Origin: Arthrobacter terrae
Lineage (GTDB): Bacteria > Actinomycetota > Actinomycetes > Actinomycetales > Micrococcaceae
Direction of reading: 5' to 3'
Assembly (NCBI RefSeq): GCF_015708085.1
Contig: NZ_JADNYM010000024.1
Location: 17,152-81,151 of the forward strand
DNA: 64,000 nucleotides
Positions 17,019 to 26,279 of this stretch are shown in pieces. Made by a program: the position numbers and the translations under genes. The notes beneath the pieces are model-generated. The model was not told the origin of the DNA and did not search any database. It saw nothing but the letters and a program-made list of their open reading frames with translations. How positions within the stretch are numbered: the first letter of the stretch is position 1; every line of letters begins with the position of its first letter.

Positions 17019-18309
17019 GTCCTTTGAGGATGAGGTGCCAGTAGACCCGAGGGAGAATATTGCGCTCCAGGATCCAGGTGGCGTGGTGCTCCTTCATGCT
17101 CCCGCGCCACGGAAAAGTCGGTTTGGGCTTGTGCAGGTGGTCAAATTCAGCGAATACCACCGTGGACCGGGAGACGGTGAACGGCGTCGTGGAATAGTGG
17201 TCGTACTTATGGCGGGGGGCCTTGCCCTTGCTTGCGGCCTTCAGGTTCTTGGCGAGCACCAGAGTCTGTTTCCGCAGCGAAGCGCCCGACTTGAAGTTCT
17301 TGGTGCCGGCTGCGTCACCAAGGGACCAGATGTCCCGGTGGCGACTGTGCTGCAGGGTTTCCGGGTTTACATCGACAAATCCGCCTGGCTCCCCGGGTCG
17401 AGTCAGGCCAGTTGACTGGAGCCAGTCCGGGGCCACCTGCGGGGGCACCCCATGAAGCAGATCGTAGCGAAGGACCTCGCTGCCTGCTGCCACTGACTCT
17501 GCCCGGGCTTTCGGGTTGGTTACCGGTGAGATCGTCACCGTTTGGGCGGCGCCGTCCACGGCAGTGACCTCACTGCTGTAGCGCAGCTCCACCCCATACT
17601 CTGCGATCTTCCGGTTCAGTTCCTGGTCCACCACGTCCACTCCGTAGACGGTCGGAGTCGGCACTACCATGACCACGCGGATATCGTCGAGAACACCTTC
17701 CTGCCGCCAGTAATCACAGGCAAGGTACATAATCTTTTGAGTGGCACCGTCACACTTCACCGTCCCGGACGGCATGGTGAAGACGGCCGTTCCCCGCCGC
17801 AGTCCGCGGACAAGCTCCCACGTCTTCGGGGCGAGCTCGAACACATAGTTGGAGGATGCGCAGGGTGTGTCCATCGCCTCCGCTAAGCCGGGCACCGCGT
17901 CCCAGTCCAGCCGTATGCCCGGGCAGATTACCAGCTGGCGGTAGGTCAGCATCGTCCCTGCGGCCAGTCGGACGGTTTGCGCGTCCGGTTCAATGTCCAC
18001 CGCCGCGTCGCGAATCCACCGGACCCCCTTGGGCATGACATCAGCCTGCGGCCGTACCGCCTCCTCTGCCCGAGCGGTTCCGCCGCCGATGTGAGAGAAC
18101 AGTGGTTGGTACAGGTGCCTGTCGCTGGGCTCAACGATCCCGATGTCCCGGAATCCGTACCGGTGCAACCTCCCGGCCAGCGAGATACCGGCATTCCCGC
18201 CGCCGAGGATGACGATGTCGTGGTGTTCGGCTTTATCGCCCACCGGGACGGCCGGTGGCGCCGCTGCAGGATCAGCGTCGAGTGTGCTGGACCAGTAGTT
18301 GGAAGCCAT
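17011..18309 (-). CDS. Sulfide:quinone oxidoreductase-like FAD-dependent oxidoreductase
   Basis: 432 aa. DIVILGGGNAGISLAG near residue 31 is the dinucleotide-binding motif, RHLYQPLFSHIGGG at about 64-77 is typical of SQR, and SGTVKCDGATQKIMYL carries Cys186 at the place of the SQOR active-site VKC cysteine. The second redox cysteine of SQOR, expected in the GDC motif of the C-terminal FAD site, is replaced: here IWSLGDAAGTKNF. It may therefore reduce quinone with another donor or use a different thiol. The ATG at 18309 has GAAGGGA upstream; an in-frame TTG lies five codons earlier. Confidence 0.82.
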   Translation of the reverse strand: MASNYWSSTLDADPAAAPPAVPVGDKAEHHDIVILGGGNAGISLAGRLHRYGFRDIGIVEPSDRHLYQPLFSHIGGGTARAEEAVRPQADVMPKGVRWIRDAAVDIEPDAQTVRLAAGTMLTYRQLVICPGIRLDWDAVPGLAEAMDTPCASSNYVFELAPKTWELVRGLRRGTAVFTMPSGTVKCDGATQKIMYLACDYWRQEGVLDDIRVVMVVPTPTVYGVDVVDQELNRKIAEYGVELRYSSEVTAVDGAAQTVTISPVTNPKARAESVAAGSEVLRYDLLHGVPPQVAPDWLQSTGLTRPGEPGGFVDVNPETLQHSRHRDIWSLGDAAGTKNFKSGASLRKQTLVLAKNLKAASKGKAPRHKYDHYSTTPFTVSRSTVVFAEFDHLHKPKPTFPWRGSMKEHHATWILERNILPRVYWHLILKGRA

Positions 18310-18459
18310 GGTTTTTCCCTTCAAAAGTCCATCTGCCGCTTATCGTCGAGCCTACGTAAGGATCGGCAGCGGCAGAAGGAAGGGGCGTCCGGGGCGGACG
18401 CAATACATCGCAACACCCTGCAGGCCTGCCGGACGGGAACCAAGGAAATGTGCTCCTTT

Positions 18460-19401
18460 TCAATCCGTGTCTGGCCCGGATGTCTTCATCCTGATAGTCA
18501 GCGCCAGCGGATCCACGCTAACGCGCAGGCGCGTTGCCTGGCCGAGGTGATCCCCGTCGAGTTGGAATTCCTGCGGTCGGTCCAGGACGATGTCCGCAGT
18601 CTTACCGGAAAGGCTGCGCACCGACCGGTTAGTGCTCTTGTTCTTCCCTAAGACCCCGGCGATAACGCTGATCCAGCCAAACCTGCCGTGCGGGGCGAGT
18701 GTCAGGAGATCGAGGATCCCGTCGGTGTTCACAGCCCCCGGGAAAATCTCCACGCCGCCCATCAACTTTCCGCAATTACCCACCATGACGCCCCGAACCT
18801 TGCGGTGGCCCTCTTCCTTACCGTCAACCGTGATTCTGGCGGTAACCGGTTTACCTGACAGATTGCGGATGCCGGATTCGACGTAGGCGAGCCAACCCAC
18901 GCGGTCCTTGAGGCCCTCGACGGCGTCGGCCATAATGGATGCATCGTATCCGAGTCCGGCCGCGACGAGGAAAATCCGACCGTGCTCCTCATCGTCTAGT
19001 CTCGCCTGCACGACGTCGATCTTGGTCTCGGTACCGTGCAGAACGTTACGTGCTGCGGTCACCGGTGCCGTGCTGAAAATACCAAGGTTGCGGGCCAGCA
19101 GGTTACCCGTTCCCAGCGGCACCAAACCCATGGCTGTATCGGTACCGGCAAGGACCCCGGCGACACACCGGACAGTGCCGTCGCCGCCGGCCGCAATGAC
19201 GACGTCGACGCCGGCGTCAAGGGCCTCCTTGGTCTGGCCCCTGCCAGGATCGTCCTTGGTGGTTTCCAGCCATAGCGGCTCGTCCCAGCCAGCGTCCGCA
19301 CACAACCCGGAAAATGTGGGTTTGAAATCATCGCCCGGCGACTTTATCGGGTTGATGACCACGGCGGCGCGCTTGCCCTGCCGGGGTTGGGTCTGTGCCA
19401 T
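18460..19401 (-). CDS. Diacylglycerol kinase family lipid kinase
   Basis: 313 aa from the ATG at 19401 (AAGGA upstream); the frame is open further upstream without a good start. VVINPIKS near the N-terminus, the GGDGT nucleotide-binding motif at 72-76, PLGTGNLLARN and the C-terminal beta-sandwich with GDHLGQ and LDLLTLAPHG define a DAGK-catalytic/YegS-BmrU family protein. It phosphorylates a lipid such as diacylglycerol or a sphingoid-like lipid at the membrane. Its 5' end is 96 bp from the AarF gene, so it may share the PadR-AarF transcript. Confidence 0.88.
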   Translation of the reverse strand: MAQTQPRQGKRAAVVINPIKSPGDDFKPTFSGLCADAGWDEPLWLETTKDDPGRGQTKEALDAGVDVVIAAGGDGTVRCVAGVLAGTDTAMGLVPLGTGNLLARNLGIFSTAPVTAARNVLHGTETKIDVVQARLDDEEHGRIFLVAAGLGYDASIMADAVEGLKDRVGWLAYVESGIRNLSGKPVTARITVDGKEEGHRKVRGVMVGNCGKLMGGVEIFPGAVNTDGILDLLTLAPHGRFGWISVIAGVLGKNKSTNRSVRSLSGKTADIVLDRPQEFQLDGDHLGQATRLRVSVDPLALTIRMKTSGPDTD

Positions 19402-19496
19402 GTCGTCCTTGCCTATTGGGAAAATCGAGCAAACACTGAATCCTAACCCGGACATGGCACAAAACCGGTACGAGCGGATCAGCCACCCCGGCTCCC

Positions 19497-21209
19497 TTAG
19501 GGGCGTGGCCGCCCCACCCACAGCCCGTGCAGCAGCGGAACCACCGAGACGGCCATCAGCACGCTGCCGAGCACCGTATCGTCCGCTCGTACCGCGGACC
19601 CGGCGATGAGCAGGGCGCCAAATATCAGCACCGATGCCAACCGCTGAGCCATCCGGTTAAGCCGTGCCATCTGCCGTTCCAGCCGCGGGTTGGACACCGG
19701 CAGCGAACTCTCCTCGATACGGCTAACAAGCCCATCCAGGCGTTTGGGCAGACGCAGCACAACCCCGGCCGCGTCGAGGGCCTGCTGCGCCACGTCCTGG
19801 ACGACGTTGCCGCGCTCGTCGCGCAGCAGCTGCGCCGCATAGGGTTCGACCGAGTCCCACAGATTGAACCGGGCATCCAGCGAGCTGCACACGCCCGACG
19901 TCAGAGACATTGCGCGGATGATCAGCAGGAAGTTTTCCGGCAGCTGGAACGGCAACGAGCGGACCACGTCGCCGAACTCCACGCCAAAATCACGAAACTC
20001 GCGCGGATCCACATCGCGAAGCTCAGCGAAGCCCATCCCCCCAAACCGGGCGAAGAGATGCGTCATTGCCCGCTCAAGCTCGGTCGTATCAGCCGACGGC
20101 ACCAGCACACCGACGTCGTTGATCGCGGTCACCAGCCCCTTACCGTCGCGGGACGCTGCCGCGATCAGCAGCTTCCGCAATCCGCTGCGCGTCTTGGGCG
20201 GAACCTCACCCATCATGCCGAAATCAATGAACGTCAACTTCCACGGACGCTCTGCCGATGAGCCCGCACTTGGGGTGATAAAGATATTGCCCGGATGCGG
20301 ATCGGCATGGAAAAAACCGTTCGTGAACAACTGGTCAAACATCACCGACGCAAAAACCGGGGCAACCAGCGCCGGGCCGATTCCCGCCGCAAGAAGCGCC
20401 GCCGAGTCCGTAATCTTAATTGCCGTGACATCTTCGAGCGTGAGCACGCGGCGGGTGGTCCGCTCCCACACGACGCCGGGCACGGCTACCCTGTCGTCGT
20501 CCGCGAAATCAGCGGCAAAGCGTTCTGAATTCGCCGCCTCATTGAGGTAGTCGATCTCCTCCAGACTGGTCTGCGAAAACTCCTTGACCAGGGCGGGCAC
20601 GTCGGCGCGATCGGACACGATGCGTACGTGGCTGAGCCAACCGCCCACTTTGCGCAGCGCGGCCAGATCGACGTCAACAATCGCGTCAATGCCCGGCCGC
20701 TGCACCTTCAACACCACGCTGTCCAGCCCGGTGTCAGCGGCATCGCCGGGAAGAAGTTGCGCCCGGTGCGCCTGCCCAAGGGAAGCGGCGGCGATTGGCG
20801 TCTCCTGGACCGAGGCGAACACCGCATCCAGCGACGCACCCAGCTCCGCCTCCGCCAAGGCACGGATTGCAGGGAACGGGACGGGAGGCACCTCGTCCTG
20901 CAGCCCTTCCAGTTCAGCGGTGATTTCCGGCGGGAGCACATCGAGCCTGGACGACATGAACTGACCGACCTTGATCATCAGACCGCCAAGCTCCACCGCC
21001 AGCACATGGAAACGCTGCGCGAAGCGCCGCATCCGCTTAGTCCGTGTGCGTTCGGCAATCCTGCGCAGCCCGACGCGAGGCAGTACCAGCTCGAACCACC
21101 ACGTCACCGCAAGATTCCACGCCGCGAAGCGCAGGATGCGCCGGTAACGGGCACGGATGTCCCTGGCGCCGGGGACCGGATCTGCCCGGTCCCGACGAAC
21201 CGACGTCAC
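19497..21209 (-). CDS. AarF/ABC1/UbiB kinase family protein
   Basis: 570 aa with the atypical-kinase features KVGQFMSSR (80-88), the alanine-rich PIAAASLGQAH loop replacing a P-loop, FFHADPHPGNIF (catalytic) and FIDFGMMGE (metal-binding DFG). Two C-terminal hydrophobic helices follow a basic stretch. The family supports isoprenoid quinone biosynthesis and lipid homeostasis at the membrane. The GTG start at 21209 is five bases after the PadR stop with GGGG directly before it, so the pair is translationally coupled. The coupling suggests control by that PadR protein. Confidence 0.9.
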   Translation of the reverse strand: MTSVRRDRADPVPGARDIRARYRRILRFAAWNLAVTWWFELVLPRVGLRRIAERTRTKRMRRFAQRFHVLAVELGGLMIKVGQFMSSRLDVLPPEITAELEGLQDEVPPVPFPAIRALAEAELGASLDAVFASVQETPIAAASLGQAHRAQLLPGDAADTGLDSVVLKVQRPGIDAIVDVDLAALRKVGGWLSHVRIVSDRADVPALVKEFSQTSLEEIDYLNEAANSERFAADFADDDRVAVPGVVWERTTRRVLTLEDVTAIKITDSAALLAAGIGPALVAPVFASVMFDQLFTNGFFHADPHPGNIFITPSAGSSAERPWKLTFIDFGMMGEVPPKTRSGLRKLLIAAASRDGKGLVTAINDVGVLVPSADTTELERAMTHLFARFGGMGFAELRDVDPREFRDFGVEFGDVVRSLPFQLPENFLLIIRAMSLTSGVCSSLDARFNLWDSVEPYAAQLLRDERGNVVQDVAQQALDAAGVVLRLPKRLDGLVSRIEESSLPVSNPRLERQMARLNRMAQRLASVLIFGALLIAGSAVRADDTVLGSVLMAVSVVPLLHGLWVGRPRP

Positions 21210-21214
21210 CCCCG

Positions 21215-21760
21215 TCAGTCTTGGGCGAGGATCGAGTACAACCGCCGACGTGCCTCGTCGAGCACTTTCACGGCCTCCTGCACCTGCTTGGACGTCCCGG
21301 TGCGTCCCACTTGGGCCGCGGCCTGCGCGAGCTCAACGCCGGCCTTGGGCAGCGCCGCGAACCCAGTGCCTGACGCCGGGCCCGTTGACTCCCACGGAGC
21401 CGACGCGTCAGTACCCGCCACCTCCTCCCGACCGGCCTCGGTCAGCGAGTAGACCTTGCGGCCGTTGGATTCCTCGGCACTGATGAACCCCTCATCTGCC
21501 AACAGCTGCAGTGTGGGGTAGACGGAGCCGGCACTGGGCTTCCAGCTGCCACCGCTTCGCTCCTCGATTTCACGGATGATCTGGTAACCGTGCATCGGCC
21601 GCTCCGCGAGCAGGGCCAACACTGCCGACCGCACCTCGCCTCGACCCGCACGGGTGCCCGAGCGCTTCTCAAACCTGGAACGCAACTCCTCAACGGCCTG
21701 CCACACGCCGTCGATGTTGGCGCCGCCAAAACCGCCTGCCGGGAATGAATTATGCATCAT
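21215..21760 (-). CDS. PadR family transcriptional regulator
   Basis: 181 aa. The winged helix (VRSAVLALLAERPMHGYQII, GSVYPTLQLLADEGFI, YSLTEAGREE) lies at about 38-115, after a glycine-rich N-terminus, and a C-terminal helix provides the dimer contact. I start at the ATG at 21760, preceded by GAGGAGACC; an in-frame TTG exists 11 codons upstream. It is followed by the AarF kinase gene with a 5-bp gap. Three phased repeats just upstream are the likely autoregulatory operator. Confidence 0.9.
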   Translation of the reverse strand: MMHNSFPAGGFGGANIDGVWQAVEELRSRFEKRSGTRAGRGEVRSAVLALLAERPMHGYQIIREIEERSGGSWKPSAGSVYPTLQLLADEGFISAEESNGRKVYSLTEAGREEVAGTDASAPWESTGPASGTGFAALPKAGVELAQAAAQVGRTGTSKQVQEAVKVLDEARRRLYSILAQD

Positions 21761-21781
21761 GGTCTCCTCGAATGAAGCGTG

Positions 21782-21808
21782 AACGATATACAACGATAGT
21801 TAACGATA
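21782..21808. promoter_or_regulatory. Three AACGATA repeats at exact 10-bp spacing (candidate PadR operator)
   Basis: AACGATA occurs at 21782-21788, 21792-21798 and 21802-21808, that is once per helical turn on one face of DNA. The array lies 20-50 bp upstream of the PadR start codon. With TATCGTT on the other strand it also offers inverted half sites (TTAACGATA). Known PadR operators are dyads, so the phased direct array is unusual. That PadR binds it is inferred. Confidence 0.6.
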
Positions 21809-21993
21809 TGCCCCTATACGCACCAATGGCAATAGCGCGAGACATCGTTCGCCTCATCGCTTTGCACTGGGTACGACCGTTCGTCGGACGGTCAACAGGT
21901 ACAGTCCCTTCAACTTCCGGCGTCAGTGACTTCCCGCTCCTGTAAGATCCGGCGATGAACCGGACGCGCCGGAGGGCTTCTGTACGTGGATGC

Positions 21994-22914
21994 TCACAGC
22001 ACGCTCTTCGAGAGCCGGTGCGTCGTCACCGCTCCGATGGGCGCCATCGGGTGCAAAGGGTCTGGGTCTGAGGAACCGGTTGGGCCGCCGAGGCGTGAGT
22101 GCCCGACGGCGCTCATCACCGCGTAGGCGTCGCCGGCCTCCCAGCCGTGATCGTCGACCAAGAAATGGAACATGTCTTCATAGCCCCGGATGATGCTTTC
22201 CTGAACCGGATCTCCGAGGCCGACGAAGATCCATTCGTCAGCGGTTTCCACCCGCGGGGCACGGAGGGACATGCCCTTGACGAGGTCCACACTGACGACC
22301 GCGATCCCTTCGGCCTCGATCGCTACGAACGAGGACTCGCCCTCGGCCATGATGGCGTGGATGTCGCCGATTGAAAGGTAGGCGCCGTCGACCATGACCG
22401 GAAGGTAAACGGTGGAGCCGGGGCGGCATTCGGTGAGGTCCATGTTTCCGCCTTGCCCATAGCTGGGCATGATCGTGGAATTGGTACCCGCTGCTGGAGC
22501 TGTGCCGATGCATCCGATCATCGGCCGCGCCGTGAACGTGTGCCGGTCCGTAACGTGCACACCGGTCTCATCGATGGGCACGCGCCGGGCGAAGATATCG
22601 CTGCCCATCACGTGCTGCAGAGCCCCGGTGCCCGGCAGGCTCACGGACCAGCCACAGTCTTTGAGGCGGATTTCGTGAATGGTTACGGCCAAAGCGTCGC
22701 CCGGCGCGGACCCATCGACGTATACCGGACCGGTGATCGGGTTGATCCCTACCGTGAGTTTGTCCATATCACCGTATTCGTGCAGTTGGCGATAGACCTC
22801 GTCGCTCGTTTCGAAACCGATCAGCTCACCGGTGCCGGGCCTAATGCGAAGCGCTGGACTTTCATCCGCCGAAAAGCTGAACTTGCCGTGGGTCTTATCC
22901 AGGAAGTGGTCCAT
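21994..22914 (-). CDS. Acetamidase/formamidase family protein
   Basis: 306 aa, the usual length of FmdA/AmdA-family metal-dependent amidases. Visible family features are the SFSADESPALRIRPGTGELIGFET opening (residues split by strands), NPITGPVYVDGSAPGDAL, MPSYGQGGNMDL and LSIGDIHAIMAEGE. It hydrolyses short-chain amides such as formamide or acetamide to ammonia and acid in the cytoplasm. It is the last gene of an operon with an amino-acid permease and a prolyl-type peptidase, with 3 bp to the permease stop, so the natural substrate may be an amino-acid amide. Confidence 0.9.
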   Translation of the reverse strand: MDHFLDKTHGKFSFSADESPALRIRPGTGELIGFETSDEVYRQLHEYGDMDKLTVGINPITGPVYVDGSAPGDALAVTIHEIRLKDCGWSVSLPGTGALQHVMGSDIFARRVPIDETGVHVTDRHTFTARPMIGCIGTAPAAGTNSTIMPSYGQGGNMDLTECRPGSTVYLPVMVDGAYLSIGDIHAIMAEGESSFVAIEAEGIAVVSVDLVKGMSLRAPRVETADEWIFVGLGDPVQESIIRGYEDMFHFLVDDHGWEAGDAYAVMSAVGHSRLGGPTGSSDPDPLHPMAPIGAVTTHRLSKSVL

Positions 22915-22917
22915 GAT

Positions 22918-24354
22918 CTACAGCCCCCCTCGCTCACCGGTGGCAGGAACTTCATCTACGTTCACATCCCCTTCACCGGACAGGTCGGTCTTGCGCCCGG
23001 TTTTCCGGTAGTACGCGAAGACTGCGGCACCCACGATCAGCCAGGCAATGCCACCGACCTTCGCGTCGATGTTAGCGTTCAGCAGCACGTAGCCGATGAT
23101 GAGGAACCCGATAATCGGCACCACGAGATGCAGCAAAAAGTTGCGTGATTTCCTGCGGCCGATGTAGTGCACGATGACCGCCAGGTGCAGCAGCATGAAG
23201 CCGAACAGTGCACCGAAGTTCACCAGCGATGAAATCAGATCAATCTGGCCCACAAAAAACAGCACCAGGATCGCGGAGACGACCGAGACGACAATGATGG
23301 CGTTCTGGGGTACTTGGCGGTGGTTAAGGTGGTGCAGGAACTCCGGTAGCTGACGGTCGCGGCTCATTGAGAAGAGCAGTCGCGAGGTTGCGGCCTGCGC
23401 GGCCATGGCGTTGGCGATTCCCACAGCGAGCACGTTCACCGCAAAGAACGCCGTCATCCAGCCGCTGTTTGAGGCGGCCTCCACGATAGTGAAGAACGCA
23501 TTGCCCACCTGGTCGTCGCTGAACGACTCCCGACCGCCGGCGAGCGCGCTGGCCAGCCAGGTCTGCACAATGAACAGGAACGCCACAATACACAGGGCCA
23601 GGACCATTGCTCGTCCCGCTGATTTTCGCCCGCCGGATGCCTCCTCCGACAGGGTCGCAATCCCGTCGAAGCCCAGAAAACTCAGCACTGCTATCGATAG
23701 CGCGGAGGCGATGAGCGGACCGGTCACCCTGCTTGCGTCCCACAGCGGCTCTGTGGAGAAAACAGCCCCGGGGATGGTTCCGCCGCTAAGTGCCGTGATC
23801 GCGATGACGATGAAGATCACTACGAAAACGAGCTCGATGGCCAGGAAGACCCGATTCATCAACTTCATTGAGCTGGCTCCCATGAGGTTGATAGCGGTGT
23901 TGATGGCTACGAAGATCAGCGCCCATACCCAGCGCGGCGAACCGGGGAAGATGCCCACCATCGATTCCGCAGCGAACACGTACAGCAGCGTGGGCACAAG
24001 CAGGTAGTCAAGCAGAATTGCCCAACCGGCGAAGAAGCCGGCGTTCGGGTGAATACCACGACCCACGTAGGAGAAAACCGAACCGGCCAGCGGGATCGCC
24101 TTCGCCATCTGCTGGTAGGCCAGCGCCGTAAAAATCATGGCGATGAGACCGATCAGATAAACCAGCGGCACCATGCCACCGGCGGCGTTGTACACCACTC
24201 CGAAAATGGCCCATGGTGCGATCGGCACCATGAAAATGAGGCCATAGATGAGCAGATCGGCCGTGGAAAGGGTGCGTTTGAGTTCCTGTTTGTAGCCGTA
24301 AGCCTCCAGCTGCTGCTGAGGGCTCAATTCTGACGAGTCACCTGCGATGGTCAT
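22918..24354 (-). CDS. APC family amino acid permease
   Basis: 478 aa with twelve predicted spans. GLIFMVPIAPWAIFGVVYNAAGGMV near the N-terminus is the unwound TM1 binding segment (only part quoted elsewhere), LAYQQMAKAIPLAGSVFSYV is the TM3 region, and GFDGIATLSEEASGG is typical of the APC superfamily loop. The C-terminal tail is hydrophilic. It lies between the peptidase and the amidase genes in one direction, so it probably imports the amide, ester or amino acid they handle. Confidence 0.88.
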   Translation of the reverse strand: MTIAGDSSELSPQQQLEAYGYKQELKRTLSTADLLIYGLIFMVPIAPWAIFGVVYNAAGGMVPLVYLIGLIAMIFTALAYQQMAKAIPLAGSVFSYVGRGIHPNAGFFAGWAILLDYLLVPTLLYVFAAESMVGIFPGSPRWVWALIFVAINTAINLMGASSMKLMNRVFLAIELVFVVIFIVIAITALSGGTIPGAVFSTEPLWDASRVTGPLIASALSIAVLSFLGFDGIATLSEEASGGRKSAGRAMVLALCIVAFLFIVQTWLASALAGGRESFSDDQVGNAFFTIVEAASNSGWMTAFFAVNVLAVGIANAMAAQAATSRLLFSMSRDRQLPEFLHHLNHRQVPQNAIIVVSVVSAILVLFFVGQIDLISSLVNFGALFGFMLLHLAVIVHYIGRRKSRNFLLHLVVPIIGFLIIGYVLLNANIDAKVGGIAWLIVGAAVFAYYRKTGRKTDLSGEGDVNVDEVPATGERGGL

Positions 24355-24410
24355 GGGGGTGTGCTCTCTCTCGGAGTGAACATGTGGTCAGGGGTACGAA
24401 TACCCCTGGT

Positions 24411-25310
24411 TTAGTGATCGTGCTGGGTCAGGAAATCGCCAATGACTGCCCGGAATCCGGCTGGGTGTTCCAGGTGAACGCAGTGGCTGGCATTCCCGAA
24501 GACATGGCTGTTGACGTCCTTGATGCCGTCGACGAAGGGCTGCCACGTGGCGGGCGTGGCTTCGTCGTACTCGCCGGCGACCACAAGAGTCGGTGCCTGG
24601 ATGGCGTCGAGCCGATCGATGATGGTCCAGTTCCGCAACGTTCCGACAACGTGGAACTCATTGGGCCCGTTCATGGTGTGGTAGACGGTGGGCTCGGCCT
24701 CCATCTGGTCTTCGCTCTCCTGAAAGTCCGTCGGAGTCGGAAGAAGCCGACAGACGTGCCGCCGGTAGAACTCATCGGTTGCGGCAATGTAGGCCGGATC
24801 GGTGATGGTGCCCGCTTCCTCGTGTGCTGCGAGCGTCCGCTGCACCTCGTCGGGGAGCTGCGCCCGCAGCTCGGTCGCGGCCTGCGACCACAGTTCCATC
24901 GATGCCGGAGAGTTGCAGATCGCCAGACTCGCCAGCCCCGCGGGCTGGCGGGTTGCGATTTCGGCCCCGAGCATCCCGCCCCACGATTGGCCCAACAAAT
25001 GGAAAGAGGACAAACCAAGCTGTTCGACCAGATTCGTGAACTCGTCGACGAAGAGCTGCGGGGTCCAAAAATCAGGGGCCACATCGGGTAGGTGGGTGCT
25101 GTTGCCACACCCCAGCTGGTCGTACAGAATCACGGTGCGCCCGGTGCCCGTGAGCTCGGCAATATTGCGTAAGTAGTTGTGGGCCATGCCGGGACCACCG
25201 TGCAGAACGATCAGCGGCAAGGCACCCGCACGAGGCGTTTCGGGCTCCTCAATTCGCACCCACGTCTGGTAATCGCCGAAGGGGACTAGTCTCGTAAGAT
25301 GCGTTGACAC
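24411..25310 (-). CDS. Alpha/beta hydrolase, proline iminopeptidase / amino acid amidase family
   Basis: About 299 aa. VLHGGPGMAHNYL is the oxyanion-hole HGGPG motif of peptidase family S33, YDQLGCGNS follows, and GQSWGGMLG is the nucleophile elbow with the catalytic Ser. The Asp (AGEYDEATP) and His (NASHCVHLEHP) complete the triad. The family includes prolyl aminopeptidases and L-amino-acid amidases. I take the GTG at 25310, which has AGGAG five bases upstream; a GTG two codons earlier overlaps that ribosome site. It leads the operon with the permease and the amidase. Confidence 0.88.
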   Translation of the reverse strand: MSTHLTRLVPFGDYQTWVRIEEPETPRAGALPLIVLHGGPGMAHNYLRNIAELTGTGRTVILYDQLGCGNSTHLPDVAPDFWTPQLFVDEFTNLVEQLGLSSFHLLGQSWGGMLGAEIATRQPAGLASLAICNSPASMELWSQAATELRAQLPDEVQRTLAAHEEAGTITDPAYIAATDEFYRRHVCRLLPTPTDFQESEDQMEAEPTVYHTMNGPNEFHVVGTLRNWTIIDRLDAIQAPTLVVAGEYDEATPATWQPFVDGIKDVNSHVFGNASHCVHLEHPAGFRAVIGDFLTQHDH

Positions 25311-25383
25311 TGGCACTCCTGTGGGTAGTCGTCACGTGCGGGCAGCAGCTTGCCGCTGCTTTTCAACAGCATGAACCATAAAT

Positions 25384-25400
25384 GGTCTCCAGCCAAGACC
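25384..25400. promoter_or_regulatory. Candidate GntR operator in the divergent promoter
   Basis: GGTCT (25384-25388) and AGACC (25396-25400) form an inverted repeat with a 7-bp spacer in the 109 bp between the peptidase operon (minus) and the GntR gene (plus). GGTCT/AGACC half sites resemble FadR-subfamily operators. It ends 20 bp before the GntR start codon. Confidence 0.45.
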
Positions 25401-25419
25401 TTTTCGTAAATTGATGTGA

Positions 25420-26238
25420 ATGGACAAGACCATGACACGGCAGCATCAGCTCTCTCGTGCAGCAGCGGCCGGGCAGGCAGTTTCGACTGGCACCCTGCCG
25501 AGCGCCTTGCCCGGGGTGCAGACACCGGCGTCTGCCGTCGACAAGATTACGGACCGGCTCATTACCGCGATCGCAATCGGTGAGTACCTGCCGGAATCCC
25601 GGCTACCCGCCGAGCGCGAGCTCGCCGCCTCTCTTCAGGTGGGGCGGATGACGGTGCGCTCAGCGATCGCACGTCTCGTGCAGGGTGGCCTGCTCGAAAC
25701 TCGGCGCGGCCGGGGTGGCGGCTCTTTCGTGCGGGAGCCATCGGGGCCGACCTCGAATGCATCCGTCCACCGGACGCTGACAGCCCGCTGGGATGCCCTG
25801 CGCGATACTTGCGAGGCCGTGAGTCTGCTGCACGGCACAATTGCGCGCGCCGCCGCTAAAAACCGGACCGACGTCGACGTCCAGGTTCTGCGTGAGCGGC
25901 TGGAGTGCTTCCGGAACGCGGGCTCAGGCCAACCATCCCAGAAGGCAGACGAACTGCTGCACCTCTCCATCGCTGAGGCCGCCCACAACGCCACTCTGCG
26001 AGGGACGCTATTTGAGCTGGAGTCTCGAGTGAGCATCGCAGCTCCTGCGTACCTTTGGGGTTCGCCCATCGGCATGCGCGAGATGGAGTTACGCGCGTTG
26101 GCAGACCACGAAAACCTCGTGGCGGCAATCTGTGAACGCCAAGTGGAACGGGCAGGAACCATCGGTGCCGAGCACGCCCATATCGACCTCGAGCTACTCG
26201 AGGCAGCACTCCGCGAAGCGGATCCTCTGGAGGCCTAG
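25420..26238 (+). CDS. GntR family transcriptional regulator, FadR subfamily
   Basis: 272 aa. A winged helix at about 40-105 (ITAIAIGEYLPESRLPAERELAASLQV pattern, MTVRSAIARLVQGGLLETRRGRGGGSFV) is followed by an all-helical FCD domain with ADELLHLSIAEAAHN and LRALADHENLVAAICER, in which Asp and His residues normally bind a metal and ligand. It is divergent from the peptidase/permease/amidase operon and is likely its regulator. The ATG at 25420 lacks a strong ribosome site; the N-terminal 35 residues are low-complexity, so a later start is possible. Confidence 0.88.
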   Translation: MDKTMTRQHQLSRAAAAGQAVSTGTLPSALPGVQTPASAVDKITDRLITAIAIGEYLPESRLPAERELAASLQVGRMTVRSAIARLVQGGLLETRRGRGGGSFVREPSGPTSNASVHRTLTARWDALRDTCEAVSLLHGTIARAAAKNRTDVDVQVLRERLECFRNAGSGQPSQKADELLHLSIAEAAHNATLRGTLFELESRVSIAAPAYLWGSPIGMREMELRALADHENLVAAICERQVERAGTIGAEHAHIDLELLEAALREADPLEA

Positions 26239-26279
26239 CCGCCAGAGAGCAATCTACCCGGTTTCCTAGTCCGCTCTAG

